Origin: Pseudomonadota bacterium
Lineage (GTDB): Bacteria > Verrucomicrobiota > Verrucomicrobiia > Limisphaerales > SXTU01
Length of the DNA: 64,000 bases
Reading direction: 5' to 3'
Assembly: GCA_009924135.1 (NCBI GenBank)
Contig: RFSE01000005.1
Coordinates: 1 to 64,000 of the forward strand
Below the pieces are notes generated by a model. It was not told where the DNA came from. It saw only the letters and a list, made by a program, of their open reading frames with translations, and ran no database searches. Made by a program: the position numbers and the translations under genes. Below, piece by piece: positions 35,590 to 43,996 of the stretch; positions within the stretch are counted from its first letter, which is position 1; each line of letters begins with the position of its first letter.

Positions 35590-35874
35590 TCACAAATAGT
35601 AAACCAGGAAAACCCCGGTGACGATCAGGGCGACAACGAGCAGACCGACCAGCGCCGTGGTTTCCGGGGTGAGGTAAACCTGCTGCCCGCGCCGGTGAAA
35701 CGAGCCTCCCGTCTTCTGCTTGCGTTGCCGTGTGTCCGCAGTGATAGGGTCGCATTTGAGGCGGCCAAGCGAGAAGACTGGCACAACTACCCATCCGATA
35801 TAGTAGCAGACGACGTGGAGGAAGAACTCCAGAATCGGCTGCAGGATAAGCTCTCCAATGAAGCTACCGGGCAT
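35590..35874 (-). CDS. Small membrane protein, 94 aa
   Basis: Two hydrophobic segments: ILEFFLHVVCYYIGWVVVPV (residues about 14-33) and ALVGLLVVALIVTGVFLVYY (about 74-93), joined by a basic loop with DTRQRKQKTGG. It looks like the small two-helix hypothetical proteins that recur in Gram-negative accessory regions; function unknown. Same strand as the 77-aa gene 67 bp downstream, within the repeat-bounded stretch. Confidence 0.55.
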   Translation of the reverse strand: MPGSFIGELILQPILEFFLHVVCYYIGWVVVPVFSLGRLKCDPITADTRQRKQKTGGSFHRRGQQVYLTPETTALVGLLVVALIVTGVFLVYYL

Positions 35875-36079
35875 GGGTCAAAGCGTGGTTAGCGGCCTAA
35901 CATTGTCGCCGACCAAAGTCCGTACATGGCCTCGTGCACCAAGGATGTTTGTAAATGGCTTGCTCAGGATGAGCTGAGGAAACCAGCCCCGCGCCGGTTT
36001 GGGAAGGCTTCTTTGGCACGCGGGCCGGTGCTCCGGGATGTGACTGGGACTAAGCGCTTCAGATCACGACTTCGCACCA

Positions 36080-36112
36080 GTTACGCGCACTGGTGCCGCT
36101 TCACGCAGCGGA
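36080..36112 (+). repeat. Direct repeat, copy B (orphan piece of the phosphatase 3' end)
   Basis: GTTACGCGCACTGGTGCCGC and the following bases match copy A at 35208-35240. In the same frame it would encode YAHWCRFTQRK, followed by SQMVRLT and a stop, so it looks like an alternative C-terminus of the phosphatase. Upstream of it the similarity stops at once. Confidence 0.8.
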
Positions 36113-36145
36113 AGAGCCAAATGGTGCGGCTCACTTGAGCCGAGG

Positions 36146-36549
36146 TCACGGCGGAGCCAGAAACGGAACCGGCTCCCGTCCGCGTCGTCGATAGACTTGG
36201 AAGTCCTGCCGGTCAATCGTCAGCACCATGGAATCCCGCCAAACTTCGGTCATCCGCACCAAACAGGCGTCGGCCAGCCCCATGTCGCGGTCGCTGAACT
36301 GACGCAGGAGCCGGAGAATTTCGGTGGCATGGTCTGAGGCGCTGAACTCCACCACCAAATCGCCCGCCTCCACCAGCTCCAACACCGGCGCGGCATGGCC
36401 AGCAGATGAGTGGCCTCCGTCAGCACCGCCTCACACGTAAAGAGCGGCCAGCGCAAACACCGCAGCGTGTCGGTCGCCCAAGCGTGGTGCGGGTCGCGGC
36501 GATTGAGCAGGGCGACCAGCGGACCCGGTGTCGAGGAAGTGCTTCACCG
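36146..36549 (-). pseudogene. PIN-domain toxin (VapC-like), two frameshifts
   Basis: Reading from a GTG at 36549 that overlaps the antitoxin stop: KHFLDTG, then after one extra G the next frame gives PLVALLNRRDPHHAWA and LRWPLFTCEAVLTEATHLLA, then after one missing base GHAAPVLELVEAGDLVVEF, DRDMGLADACLVRM and MVLTIDRQDFQVYRRRG. These are the D...E...D-x-x-L-A-D and T-x-D blocks of PIN ribonucleases. The two frame changes nearly compensate but break the protein; sequencing error is possible and should be excluded. Confidence 0.7.
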
Positions 36550-36774
36550 GAGCATCGCCTTGCGGACCTCGCTGTTGGTCGCGGAGCGGGCGGGGCCGTT
36601 CACGCTGCCACAGAGCCGGGCCACGGTGGGCGGCAACCCCTCGGAGTCACCGGCCAGCACCCGGTCCACCCCGGAGTGAATGTCCTGCGTCTGCGTGAGG
36701 CCGGTTTTCTTCTGGTAAGCGCGCAGGGCGGCAGCTCGCTTTGCCCCGAGGCGAACGGTGAGAACTTCGTTCAT
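36544..36774 (-). CDS. Antitoxin-like protein paired with the PIN toxin
   Basis: 76 aa. N-terminus MNEVLTVRLGAKRAAALRAY resembles a ribbon-helix-helix DNA-binding strand and helix; the C-terminus ARLCGSVNGPARSATNSEVR resembles the toxin-binding tail of antitoxins that precede PIN toxins. The stop overlaps the toxin GTG start, the usual arrangement. With its toxin broken it may be a residual regulator. Confidence 0.6.
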   Translation of the reverse strand: MNEVLTVRLGAKRAAALRAYQKKTGLTQTQDIHSGVDRVLAGDSEGLPPTVARLCGSVNGPARSATNSEVRKAMLR

Positions 36775-36852
36775 GGGACGCCTCTAATGCGCGGCTGCAG
36801 TCCTTGCAATACGAAGTATCCCGGCGCTTTGAAAACCCGATGCGGTGCGCCC

Positions 36853-36982
36853 CCGTAGTCGCAACCTTCAGGTTGCGAATCCGCATTTGTCTTAGCGGCG
36901 TTCTGCGGGCGCCGAGTTGGGCAACCGGCGGTCACAGACCACCGCTACAGACTGACGCGCAGGCTGAAGCCTGCGACTACTT
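36853..36982. repeat. Fold-back element, GTAGTCGCAACCTTCAGG family, covering the lpxA stop
   Basis: Left arm 36853-36885 (CCGTAGTCGCAACCTTCAGG then TTGCG) and right arm 36953-36982 (CGCAGGCTGAAGCCTGCGAC then TACTTGG) are inverted. The CTA at 36977-36979 in the right arm is the TAG stop of lpxA on the minus strand. Layout resembles the element at 53445-53585. Confidence 0.8.
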
Positions 36983-37756
36983 GGAAATCCCCCGTTCGCT
37001 GGACTTAACGAACGCGATGAGGTGCTGGAGTTCCGGCAGCGGCGGCAGCTCGGCTTCGATTTTGATGAGGGCGTTTGAGACGGTCAGCCCGTCGCGGAAC
37101 AGGATCTTGTAGGCCTTCTTTAGGGCCGCCTGCGCAGCTTCAGGCACACCGTTGCGTTCCATGCCCACCTTGTTCAGCGCCTTGGTCTCGGCGGGATTGC
37201 CATCGGCGAGCATGAAGGGCGGCACGTCCTGCACGACCTTCGCGCAGCCACCGATGATGGCCATGCGTCCGATGCGGCAGAACTGGTGGACCGCCGCCAG
37301 CCCGCCGATGATCGCGTGATCCTCCACGATCACATGGCCGGCGAGCGTGCCAACGTTCGACATCACGATGTGGTTGCCCACGCGGCAGTCGTGCGCGATG
37401 TGCGTGTAGGCGAGGAAATGATTGTGCGAACCGATGATTGTGGCGTCCCCATCACTGGTGGCGCTGTGGACGGTGGAGTTCTCGCGGAAGACGTTGTGAT
37501 CGCCGATGACGGTGCGCGTGACTCCGCCCTTCCACTTCAAATCCTGGGTCTTGAGTCCGAGGGCGGCGAAGGGGAAGACTTCGTTGTAGACTCCGAGCGT
37601 GGTGTGCCCGTCGATCACGACGTGCGAGTGCAGTTTGCAGTCCGGCCCGAGCACGACGTGCCCGCCAATGACACAGAACGGCCCGATGTGGCAGTTCGAG
37701 CCGATTTGGGCGTCGGGATGGATGACCGCCGAAGGATGAACGTTCCCGGAGCTCAT
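36977..37756 (-). CDS. lpxA: UDP-N-acetylglucosamine acyltransferase
   Basis: First step of lipid A synthesis: transfers a 3-hydroxyacyl chain to UDP-GlcNAc. 259 aa (E. coli 262), starting at MSSGNVHPSAVIHPDAQIGS; an upstream in-frame extension is ignored. Left-handed beta-helix hexapeptides throughout, with the catalytic His region AYTHIAHDCRVGNH and VSNV-type turns MSNVGTLAGHVIVED, and the helical C-terminus. ATG overlaps the lpxC/fabZ stop by ATGA. The stop codon is supplied by a fold-back repeat. Confidence 0.95.
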   Translation of the reverse strand: MSSGNVHPSAVIHPDAQIGSNCHIGPFCVIGGHVVLGPDCKLHSHVVIDGHTTLGVYNEVFPFAALGLKTQDLKWKGGVTRTVIGDHNVFRENSTVHSATSDGDATIIGSHNHFLAYTHIAHDCRVGNHIVMSNVGTLAGHVIVEDHAIIGGLAAVHQFCRIGRMAIIGGCAKVVQDVPPFMLADGNPAETKALNKVGMERNGVPEAAQAALKKAYKILFRDGLTVSNALIKIEAELPPLPELQHLIAFVKSSERGISK

Positions 37757-39123
37757 TGATTTTCCATCAGCATGAAAGTCACATTCGCCTCGCTGACGAC
37801 CTCGCCGTTGACCAGGCATTCGCCGCGGGCCTTGCCAATCTTGCCGCGCATCTTGGTCATCGTCACGCTGATCATCAGCACATCGCCCGGGCGGACGGGT
37901 TTGCGCCACTTCACTTCTTCCGCCGACATGAAATAGGCCAGCTTTCCAGCGTTCTCGGCCTGCCGCATCATCAGAATGCCGGCAACCTGGGCCATGGCTT
38001 CGAGCTGCAGCACGCCGGGCAGAATCGGGTGTCCGGGGAAGTGTCCCTGAAAGACGGGTTCGCCCATCGTGACATTCTTCTGGGCCACGATGTTGTTGCC
38101 CTCGATCTTCGTCACGCAATCCACCATCAGGAACGGTGGCCGGTGCGGCAGGATCTTCATCACCTGCATCACATCCAGCGTCGCACCGTCGCGCACCAGG
38201 CTTTCTTCGGTGGACTTGGCGGGCGGCGGCGAGAAGGTTTGCACCGCCTTCTCCGGCTTGCGCATCTGGGCGGTGATCTGGCGCGTCAATTCGCAGTTGC
38301 CCGTGTGGCTCGGGCGGATGGCGACGATGTGCCCGAGAAATGGCCGGCCCAGCAGCGAAAGGTCGCCGAGGATGTCCAGCATCTTGTGCCGCACGAACTC
38401 ATCCTCGTAACGCAGCGGCTCGGTCGTGAGCACCGCGTCGTCGCGGATGACCACGGCGTTTTCCAGGCTGCCACCCTTGATGAGGCCATTCTTGTAGAGC
38501 AGTTCCAGCTCCTCGAAGAAACAAAACGTCCGCGCGTGCGACAGTTCCTTCGGCCACGTCTCGGGCGTGACTTCGAGGCTGTAGAACTGGGTGAAGCGAC
38601 CGCCACCGCCCGAGCTGGTGCAGGAAATCTTGAGCCGGTCGTGTGGAAAGACCTGCATCATTGTATCACCGACCGCCAGTTCGATCGGGGCTGTGAGGCG
38701 GTAGGGCGTGCGCGCCTCGGTCTGCGGCACCAAACCGGCCTTCTCGATCATCCGGACGTATTCGCGTGAGCTGCCGTCGGCAATGGGCGGCTCGCTGGCA
38801 TCCAGCTCGACGACGGCATTGTCCACTCCCGCGCCGCTGAAGGCCGCGAGCACGTGCTCGACCGTGTGGATCTTGACATTGCCCTTGCCCAGCGTGGTGG
38901 AGCGGTTCGTATCCACGACGTGCTCGACGCGCGCCTCGATCTCGGGCTTGCCTTCGAGATCCACGCGGCGGAAGCGGATGCCCGATCCCGCAGGCGCGGG
39001 CAAAAACGTCATGTTCACCCGGCTTCCGCTGTGGAGGCCGATGCCGGAAAAGGAGACTGGTTCGCGAAGCGTCTGCTGCTGTGACACGCCACGACAGTAG
39101 GCAAAGGCCTCGCAAACAGGCAA
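37753..39123 (-). CDS. lpxC/fabZ: Bifunctional LpxC (UDP-3-O-acyl-GlcNAc deacetylase) / FabZ (3-hydroxyacyl-ACP dehydratase)
   Basis: 456 aa from the ATG at 39123; a GTG at 39087 (444 aa) places the start nearer to the family's QQTLREPVSFSG and is equally possible. Residues about 15-300 are LpxC, with HTVEHVLAAFSGAGVDNAVVE (zinc His), then RHKMLDILGDLSLLG. Residues about 310-456 are FabZ, with MKILPHRPPFLMVDCV and the catalytic GHFPGHPILPGVLQLEAMAQ. Fusion of these two enzymes is known in Bacteroidetes and some PVC relatives. Together with lpxA it serves lipid A formation in the cytoplasm. Confidence 0.95.
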   Translation of the reverse strand: MPVCEAFAYCRGVSQQQTLREPVSFSGIGLHSGSRVNMTFLPAPAGSGIRFRRVDLEGKPEIEARVEHVVDTNRSTTLGKGNVKIHTVEHVLAAFSGAGVDNAVVELDASEPPIADGSSREYVRMIEKAGLVPQTEARTPYRLTAPIELAVGDTMMQVFPHDRLKISCTSSGGGGRFTQFYSLEVTPETWPKELSHARTFCFFEELELLYKNGLIKGGSLENAVVIRDDAVLTTEPLRYEDEFVRHKMLDILGDLSLLGRPFLGHIVAIRPSHTGNCELTRQITAQMRKPEKAVQTFSPPPAKSTEESLVRDGATLDVMQVMKILPHRPPFLMVDCVTKIEGNNIVAQKNVTMGEPVFQGHFPGHPILPGVLQLEAMAQVAGILMMRQAENAGKLAYFMSAEEVKWRKPVRPGDVLMISVTMTKMRGKIGKARGECLVNGEVVSEANVTFMLMENQ

Positions 39124-39191
39124 GCCGCGAAGGGCCTCGGGATTGACAAGGGTGCGCCCCGGGGTGCGCGCGATACGGCCATATTGCGATT

Positions 39192-39270
39192 GTAGCGCGG
39201 GCAGCCGTGCCCGCGAGTTGCACTCGGTATGGGGGAAACGTTCGCGCTGGCAAGGCTGCCCGCGCTACGG
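39192..39270. repeat. Fold-back element, GTAGCGCGGGCAGCC family, copy 2
   Basis: Left arm TGTAGCGCGGGCAGCCGTGC then CCGCG; right arm GCTGGCAAGGCTGCCCGCG then CTACGG. Nearly identical arms to those of copy 1 at 9083-9165, with a different spacer. It lies between the stop of the DUF1592 gene and the start of lpxC/fabZ, both on the minus strand, so it separates two operons. Confidence 0.88.
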
Positions 39271-39300
39271 CAAAATGCCCGCCGCGTGGTTTGTCCGCCT

Positions 39301-41694
39301 CTACTTGTTCCGGAACAAATCACTCGCCGCGACCGCGTGAACGAGCGAACGCAGGCCGTAGTCCGTCGGCTTCGCTTCGGCGAGGATGCGTTGCACCGCC
39401 GCGTGGTCGCCAAAGCCGACGGGCTGGCCGGTGGCGTAAGTCACTAGCTTCTCTGTGAGGCACCGGGCGATTTGCTCCGGGTCGGCGAGCAGCAACCGCT
39501 TGAACTCCTCCACCGTCGCGAACTTCCGCCCATCCGGCAGTACGTCGCCGGCGTCCACCGGCAGGCCGAGACCGTATTCGTAGGCCTTGAGGTATTTGCC
39601 GAGGGGGCCGGTGCGGTTGTTCACCCAGTCCTTGCGCTCGGCCACCACGCGGTAGCGGTCCCGCCAGCCACCGATGACATCGTAATTCTCCAAGGCGAAG
39701 CCCGGGGGATCAATGCGTGAGTGACAGCCGGCGCAGTTCTCCGTCTGGCGGTGCTTCGCAAGCTGGTCGCGGATGGTCTTGGCTCCGCGAATGTCCGGCT
39801 CGATGGCGGGCACGTTCGGCGGAGGAGGAGGCGCGGGACGGCCCAGGACACGGTCCAGCAGCCAGACGCCGCGCAGCACGGGCGAAGTCGAGGTGCCGTT
39901 GGCCGTGACCTTCAGCACACTCGCGTGGGTCAGCACGCCGCCCCGATGCCATTCGGGTTTCAGCGCGACTTTACGCAAGGCCACGCCATGGACATCCGGG
40001 ATGCCGTAGTGCTTCGCCAGCCGGCCGTTCAGCATCGCGAAATCCGAGTCCACGAAGTTCCTCACGCTGAGGTTTTGTTTCAGCAATTCCTCGAAGAACA
40101 AGTGCGTCTCGCGCACCGCCGACCACTGCAAATGTTCCTCCCACTCGGGGTAAAGCATCTTGTCCGGTGTGGTCGCACCGATGTCGCGCAGGCTCAACCA
40201 CTGGCCGGTGAAGTTCTCGGTAAAAGCCCGCGCCTTGGGGTGGCTCAACATCCGCTCCACCTGGGCGCGTAACACGGCGGGTTTGTGCAATTCGCCCTGG
40301 TCTGCCAGGGCGGCGAGCGTGTCGTCCGGCGTGGTGCTCCAGAGGAAATACGATAACCGCGCGGCCAGCGCGTGGTCGTCGAGCGGGCCGGCGGGCTCGC
40401 GGAGGAACAAGAATTTCGGCGAGGCGAGCACCGCCTTGTAGCCCGTGCGCAGGGCCGCCTCGAAAGGCTGCCCCATCTCCAGCGACTTCGCGACGAGCGC
40501 CACGAACGGCTTTTCTTCGCCCTCGCGCACCGGGCGGCGGAAGGCCCGGGGGAGCAGCGCGCGAATCAATTTCTCGGCATCGGCGAGCGTGCCGGTCTTC
40601 GGGTCCGCCGCCCCAAACACTCGGCGGTAACTCTCCGTCGGCCACGGCTCGGGAAACGGTCCCTCGACCTCCATCCAGTGAATCTTCAGGCCCGGCCCGG
40701 GATACTCCGGCATGTTCTTGTGGTTCAGGTAGACGTAGGGCAAAGCGACCGGTGTGACCTTGATGGTGTCGTTTTTCGCGCCCAGCCGTTCTTCGAACTC
40801 GATCACAGCGGGCGTTCCCGGCGGCGCGTCAAAGTAACCGAGGTGCCGCGAGTAGTTGCCGCTCACGACGAAGTTCCCGAGCAGCATGGCCATCGGCAGC
40901 GGGGTCTCGGAGTTGTGCGCCGAGGCCGCGACCCGGAAACGATACCGGCCCGGCGCCGGGGCCTTGAACTGCCGGAGGTCGGTTGAGGAGTCGCCGCTGC
41001 TGCGGTACAGGATCACGCCGTCGTCCTGCTTCCACACGCCAGCGACAAACCATGTCGGCAGCGAGTCGTAGAGATTGAACCGCTCGGTCTTGCTCTCCAG
41101 CTTGTGCACCGGGGCGAGGGCCGCCGTGATGACGGCATCAGCGGCTTCGAGGTAACGCTCCATGAGCACCGGCGAGATGTTCAGTGCCGCGCCGACATTG
41201 TCGAAGCCCTGCGCCACCGCATCCTCCGGCAGCATCTCCTTCACGCGCATATCCACCGCGAAGAGATCACGTACGGTGTTTTCGTACTCCACGCGATTGA
41301 GCCGACGCAGCACAACGCGACCTGTTGAGCGCTGTTTCAACGAGGCTTTGTCAAGCCGCGCATTCAACTGTCGCACGAAGGTCTGCACCTGCACCGCCGA
41401 AGGACGCGGCTCCTTCTTTGGCGGCATCTCGCCCGACTGCGTACGCGACACAACCTCGCGCCACCGCTCGAACGTGCTGGGCTTGGAAAAATCCGTGTCC
41501 AGCAGGTCGAGCCGCAAGTCCCCTTTCGATTTCTCCGGCCCGTGGCAGCGGAGGCAATGATCTTTGAGGAAGACGTTACCAGGGGCGTCCACCGGGGCGG
41601 CCGCGCGCGCGGTGAAGGAGGTCAGCGTGATGAGGAAAACGACTGCCAATCCAATCCACGATGCGACCAGCAGTTTCAACCTGAATTCCAACAT
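39301..41694 (-). CDS. DUF1587/1592/1588/1585 cytochrome c-type surface protein
   Basis: 797 aa from MLEFRLKLLVASWIGLAVVF (signal peptide); a longer frame upstream would run through a palindromic repeat and is not favoured. Haem motif HCLRCHGPEKSKGDLRLDLL (planctomycete cytochrome c), then DUF1587 (RVVLRRLNRVEYENTVRDL), a carbohydrate-binding-like domain with GRYRFRVAASA, DUF1592 (AARLSYFLWSTTPDD), DUF1588 (RGGVLTHASVLKVTANGTSTSP, in part) and DUF1585 (NVPAIEPDIRG; CAGCHSRIDPPGFALENYD). Role unknown; probably periplasmic or surface-bound electron transfer or glycan handling. The last of the minus genes before lpxC. Confidence 0.88.
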   Translation of the reverse strand: MLEFRLKLLVASWIGLAVVFLITLTSFTARAAAPVDAPGNVFLKDHCLRCHGPEKSKGDLRLDLLDTDFSKPSTFERWREVVSRTQSGEMPPKKEPRPSAVQVQTFVRQLNARLDKASLKQRSTGRVVLRRLNRVEYENTVRDLFAVDMRVKEMLPEDAVAQGFDNVGAALNISPVLMERYLEAADAVITAALAPVHKLESKTERFNLYDSLPTWFVAGVWKQDDGVILYRSSGDSSTDLRQFKAPAPGRYRFRVAASAHNSETPLPMAMLLGNFVVSGNYSRHLGYFDAPPGTPAVIEFEERLGAKNDTIKVTPVALPYVYLNHKNMPEYPGPGLKIHWMEVEGPFPEPWPTESYRRVFGAADPKTGTLADAEKLIRALLPRAFRRPVREGEEKPFVALVAKSLEMGQPFEAALRTGYKAVLASPKFLFLREPAGPLDDHALAARLSYFLWSTTPDDTLAALADQGELHKPAVLRAQVERMLSHPKARAFTENFTGQWLSLRDIGATTPDKMLYPEWEEHLQWSAVRETHLFFEELLKQNLSVRNFVDSDFAMLNGRLAKHYGIPDVHGVALRKVALKPEWHRGGVLTHASVLKVTANGTSTSPVLRGVWLLDRVLGRPAPPPPPNVPAIEPDIRGAKTIRDQLAKHRQTENCAGCHSRIDPPGFALENYDVIGGWRDRYRVVAERKDWVNNRTGPLGKYLKAYEYGLGLPVDAGDVLPDGRKFATVEEFKRLLLADPEQIARCLTEKLVTYATGQPVGFGDHAAVQRILAEAKPTDYGLRSLVHAVAASDLFRNK

Positions 41695-41738
41695 CGGGAT
41701 TGTAGAACGCGTGGCACGACCCTCAAGCCGCGCTATCT

Positions 41739-41763
41739 CCCTCTCCCCCATCGGGGGAGAGGG
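41739..41763. repeat. CCCTCTCCCCCATCGGGGGAGAGGG palindrome (complete core)
   Basis: A perfect 25-bp palindrome centred on AT, in the 220-bp spacer upstream of the DUF1592 gene. Same core as at 1-38 and 58881-59051. The rest of the spacer holds no gene that I can support. Confidence 0.85.
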
Positions 41764-41914
41764 GACCGTCGAGGGCCCGGTCGATGCCATTACCAGCATG
41801 CTGGCGGCCTGCGCCATGTGCGTTGGCGTGCAGGCTTTGGAGCTCGGTTTCAAAATCAAGCGAACCATGGTAAACGCGTATCGTAGCCCCTGACGCACAA
41901 AGCAGTGCGAAGGT

Positions 41915-43996
41915 TCAGGCGGCCGGGGCCAGTTCGGGAGCTGAGCCGTCCGGCAACCGCTTTTTCGGCGGCAACACCAGCCACGCTTCGAGGAAGAGAA
42001 AGGCCAGCATGCCGATGAGAAACAGCCGCCAGATTTCGCCCTGCAGTGCGTCGCTGCGGGCGGTGCGTTCTTGAAGCAATTGCAACGGGAGCGTGCCGAG
42101 GAGTTTCTTCGCGCCGGCGGGTTCGAGCAGCGTGCGGTCGTCCTCGGCGCCGGGACGGTTTACGGCGAGCAGGCGTTCGCCACTGCGATAAACGCCCGCG
42201 TGCAGGGCGATGTCCTTGCCCGTGGAGCCATCGGCGGAGGTCCATTGCTTTGCGCGGTCGAGGGCGCTGAGTTCACCGCAGGCGACCATGGTCTCTTGAT
42301 TAAGCCGCCGTGCGCCCGTTTGGAGCAGGCGTTGCAACATCGGCACGAGCACGGGGCCATCGCCAAGGCTGGACCACTCCTCATGCGGAAGGGTCGCGCA
42401 GAAGAAGAACTGGCCCTTGCCCAGCGCCCGGCGGGTGAGCAGTGGCGAGCCATCGGCGAATGACGCCAGCGCGGTGCCGCTGGAGGCAATCAAAGCCGGG
42501 GAAGTCTTTGCCGCCTCGCCGGCTTCGGCACTTTCGCCTTTTGCCATTTGCCTTTTGCCTTCGTCCCCGTCGGTGATGGGTTGGCGGCGGGAGATTTCGA
42601 GTTCGACGAGTGGTAGGCTCAGACCTTCGTCGGTCTTCGCGAGCGGGCCTTCCTGCTGTCCCCATTTGGCGACCTTGAAAGGTTTGTCGGCGGACGCGGG
42701 CTGCGCCTCGGCCCAGCCGAAACCGAGGAACTTGCCCGTATCCGTGCGGCCGGGCGGGAGGAAGAGCACGGCCCCGCCTTCTTCGATGAAGCCGCGCAGG
42801 CGCTTCTCACCGGCGGCATCCGGCAACGGGGCTTGCCAGATGAGCAGGGCGGCGTCGGAACCAGTACGCTCGGCCCACGCGACGGGCGCGAGCACCTCGG
42901 CCGGCTGGCGCGTGGCCGGGGAAAGCGCGGCGAGCTGGGCATTGCGGATGAGGGCGGGCTGGTCGCTCACGACGGCGGCGCGGAGGATGGAGTCGGAGCC
43001 AAAGACGAAATAAGCGGCGTTGTCGCGGGCATTGGCGTCGGCCGGGAGTGCAAGTGTGCCCCAACCAAGCCCTTTTGCCGCGCCAAGGTCCACCTTGTGC
43101 CGCCAACGAAGCGCCGCCCCGTCCATGTCGAGTTCAGTCTGCGATTTTACACCGTTGAGCGTGAGGGAAAGCGGGAAGTGCGCCGGGGCACTGCCGGGCT
43201 GCACGTTGCGCGCGAGATCAAGCGCGAGGTTCAGCTCCGCACCATCGGGCCGGGCACGGCGGAAGACCTCGGCCAGCGTGGCGGAGGTGTTGGGCTCGCG
43301 GTCATCATCAAAGGCGAGCAGGCGGACGCGGATGCCTTGTGGGAGTTTGCCGAGTTGATTGGTGACGGTCTTCCAACGCTCGTCGTCGGGCAGCCAGTTG
43401 CTGCGTTGGAGGTCGGAGGCGACCCAGAGTTCGGCGGCTCCGGCACGGTTTTCGACCAGCCAGTTGTGGGCGATTTGCAGCAGGGTGGGCAGGTCGGCGG
43501 CGGTGTCGGTGGGACCGGTGAGCGTAGGTTCAAGCAGGGATTTCGCGCTGGCGAGCTGCTGGGGGATGCGCGTGGCGGAATCCAGCAGGACGAGATGGGA
43601 TTTGTCCTGGAATTCACGCGCGGCCTCGGCGAGGAGTTTTACCGCCTGCTCGCGCTTGGTGATGGTCTGCCCGGCGAGGCGCGACTCCATGCTGGCCGAG
43701 CGGTCGAGCACGATGATGATGACATCCGGTGCGGGCGAAAGCGTCCAACCAAGCCACCCGCCGGCAAGCGGGCGCGCGATGAAGAGGATGAGTGCGAGGA
43801 CGGCAAGCGTGCGGAAGAGCAGGACCAGCCACTGACGGAGCTTGGCATGGCTGGTGGAGGCGCGCGTGGCCTGAAGCAGGAACATCATCGCCGCCCACGG
43901 CTGCGGTTTGTGGCGCAGGCGGTTGATGAGGTGAATGATGACCGGGACTAGGACGAGCGGCAGTGCCCAGAGTAAATATGGCTGGAGGAAGGTCAT
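41915..43996 (-). CDS. BatA-like membrane protein with von Willebrand A domain
   Basis: 693 aa. N-terminal BatA segment MTFLQPYLLWALPLVLVPVI and IHLINRLRHKPQPWAAM, a second helix (LVLLFRTLAVLALILFIARP), then a vWA domain with the MIDAS motif VLDRSASMES near residue 96, a glutamine-amidotransferase-like middle, and a C-terminal helix (FLIGMLAFLFLEAWLVLP). Near residue 480 an insert from a repeat (42529-42563) encodes GKRQMAKGESAEAGEAAK. Such proteins usually sit in operons with MoxR and DUF58 proteins, and the DUF58 gene is indeed upstream, but a broken toxin-antitoxin locus now separates them. Confidence 0.85.
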   Translation of the reverse strand: MTFLQPYLLWALPLVLVPVIIHLINRLRHKPQPWAAMMFLLQATRASTSHAKLRQWLVLLFRTLAVLALILFIARPLAGGWLGWTLSPAPDVIIIVLDRSASMESRLAGQTITKREQAVKLLAEAAREFQDKSHLVLLDSATRIPQQLASAKSLLEPTLTGPTDTAADLPTLLQIAHNWLVENRAGAAELWVASDLQRSNWLPDDERWKTVTNQLGKLPQGIRVRLLAFDDDREPNTSATLAEVFRRARPDGAELNLALDLARNVQPGSAPAHFPLSLTLNGVKSQTELDMDGAALRWRHKVDLGAAKGLGWGTLALPADANARDNAAYFVFGSDSILRAAVVSDQPALIRNAQLAALSPATRQPAEVLAPVAWAERTGSDAALLIWQAPLPDAAGEKRLRGFIEEGGAVLFLPPGRTDTGKFLGFGWAEAQPASADKPFKVAKWGQQEGPLAKTDEGLSLPLVELEISRRQPITDGDEGKRQMAKGESAEAGEAAKTSPALIASSGTALASFADGSPLLTRRALGKGQFFFCATLPHEEWSSLGDGPVLVPMLQRLLQTGARRLNQETMVACGELSALDRAKQWTSADGSTGKDIALHAGVYRSGERLLAVNRPGAEDDRTLLEPAGAKKLLGTLPLQLLQERTARSDALQGEIWRLFLIGMLAFLFLEAWLVLPPKKRLPDGSAPELAPAA
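42529..42563. repeat. Tandem repeat inside the BatA-like gene (TTTTGCCATTTGCC family)
   Basis: CGCCTTTTGCCATTTGCC and TTTTGCC units in a row. Only one arm is clear; a complementary arm is not evident within 60 bp, so this may be a partial copy. Confidence 0.6.

Noticed and set aside
35208..36112. Prophage or integrative element
   Set aside because: No integrase, excisionase, structural or replication genes lie between the direct repeats; only two small genes do. Kept as a finding on the repeats alone.
36406..36858. Plus-strand ORF of 150 codons over the toxin-antitoxin pair
   Set aside because: Antisense to the antitoxin and the broken PIN gene, which have clear family features; no similarity of its own.
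41564..41893. Plus-strand ORF of 109 codons upstream of the DUF1592 gene
   Set aside because: It overlaps the signal-peptide part of the DUF1592 gene in antisense and runs through a palindromic repeat; no family similarity.
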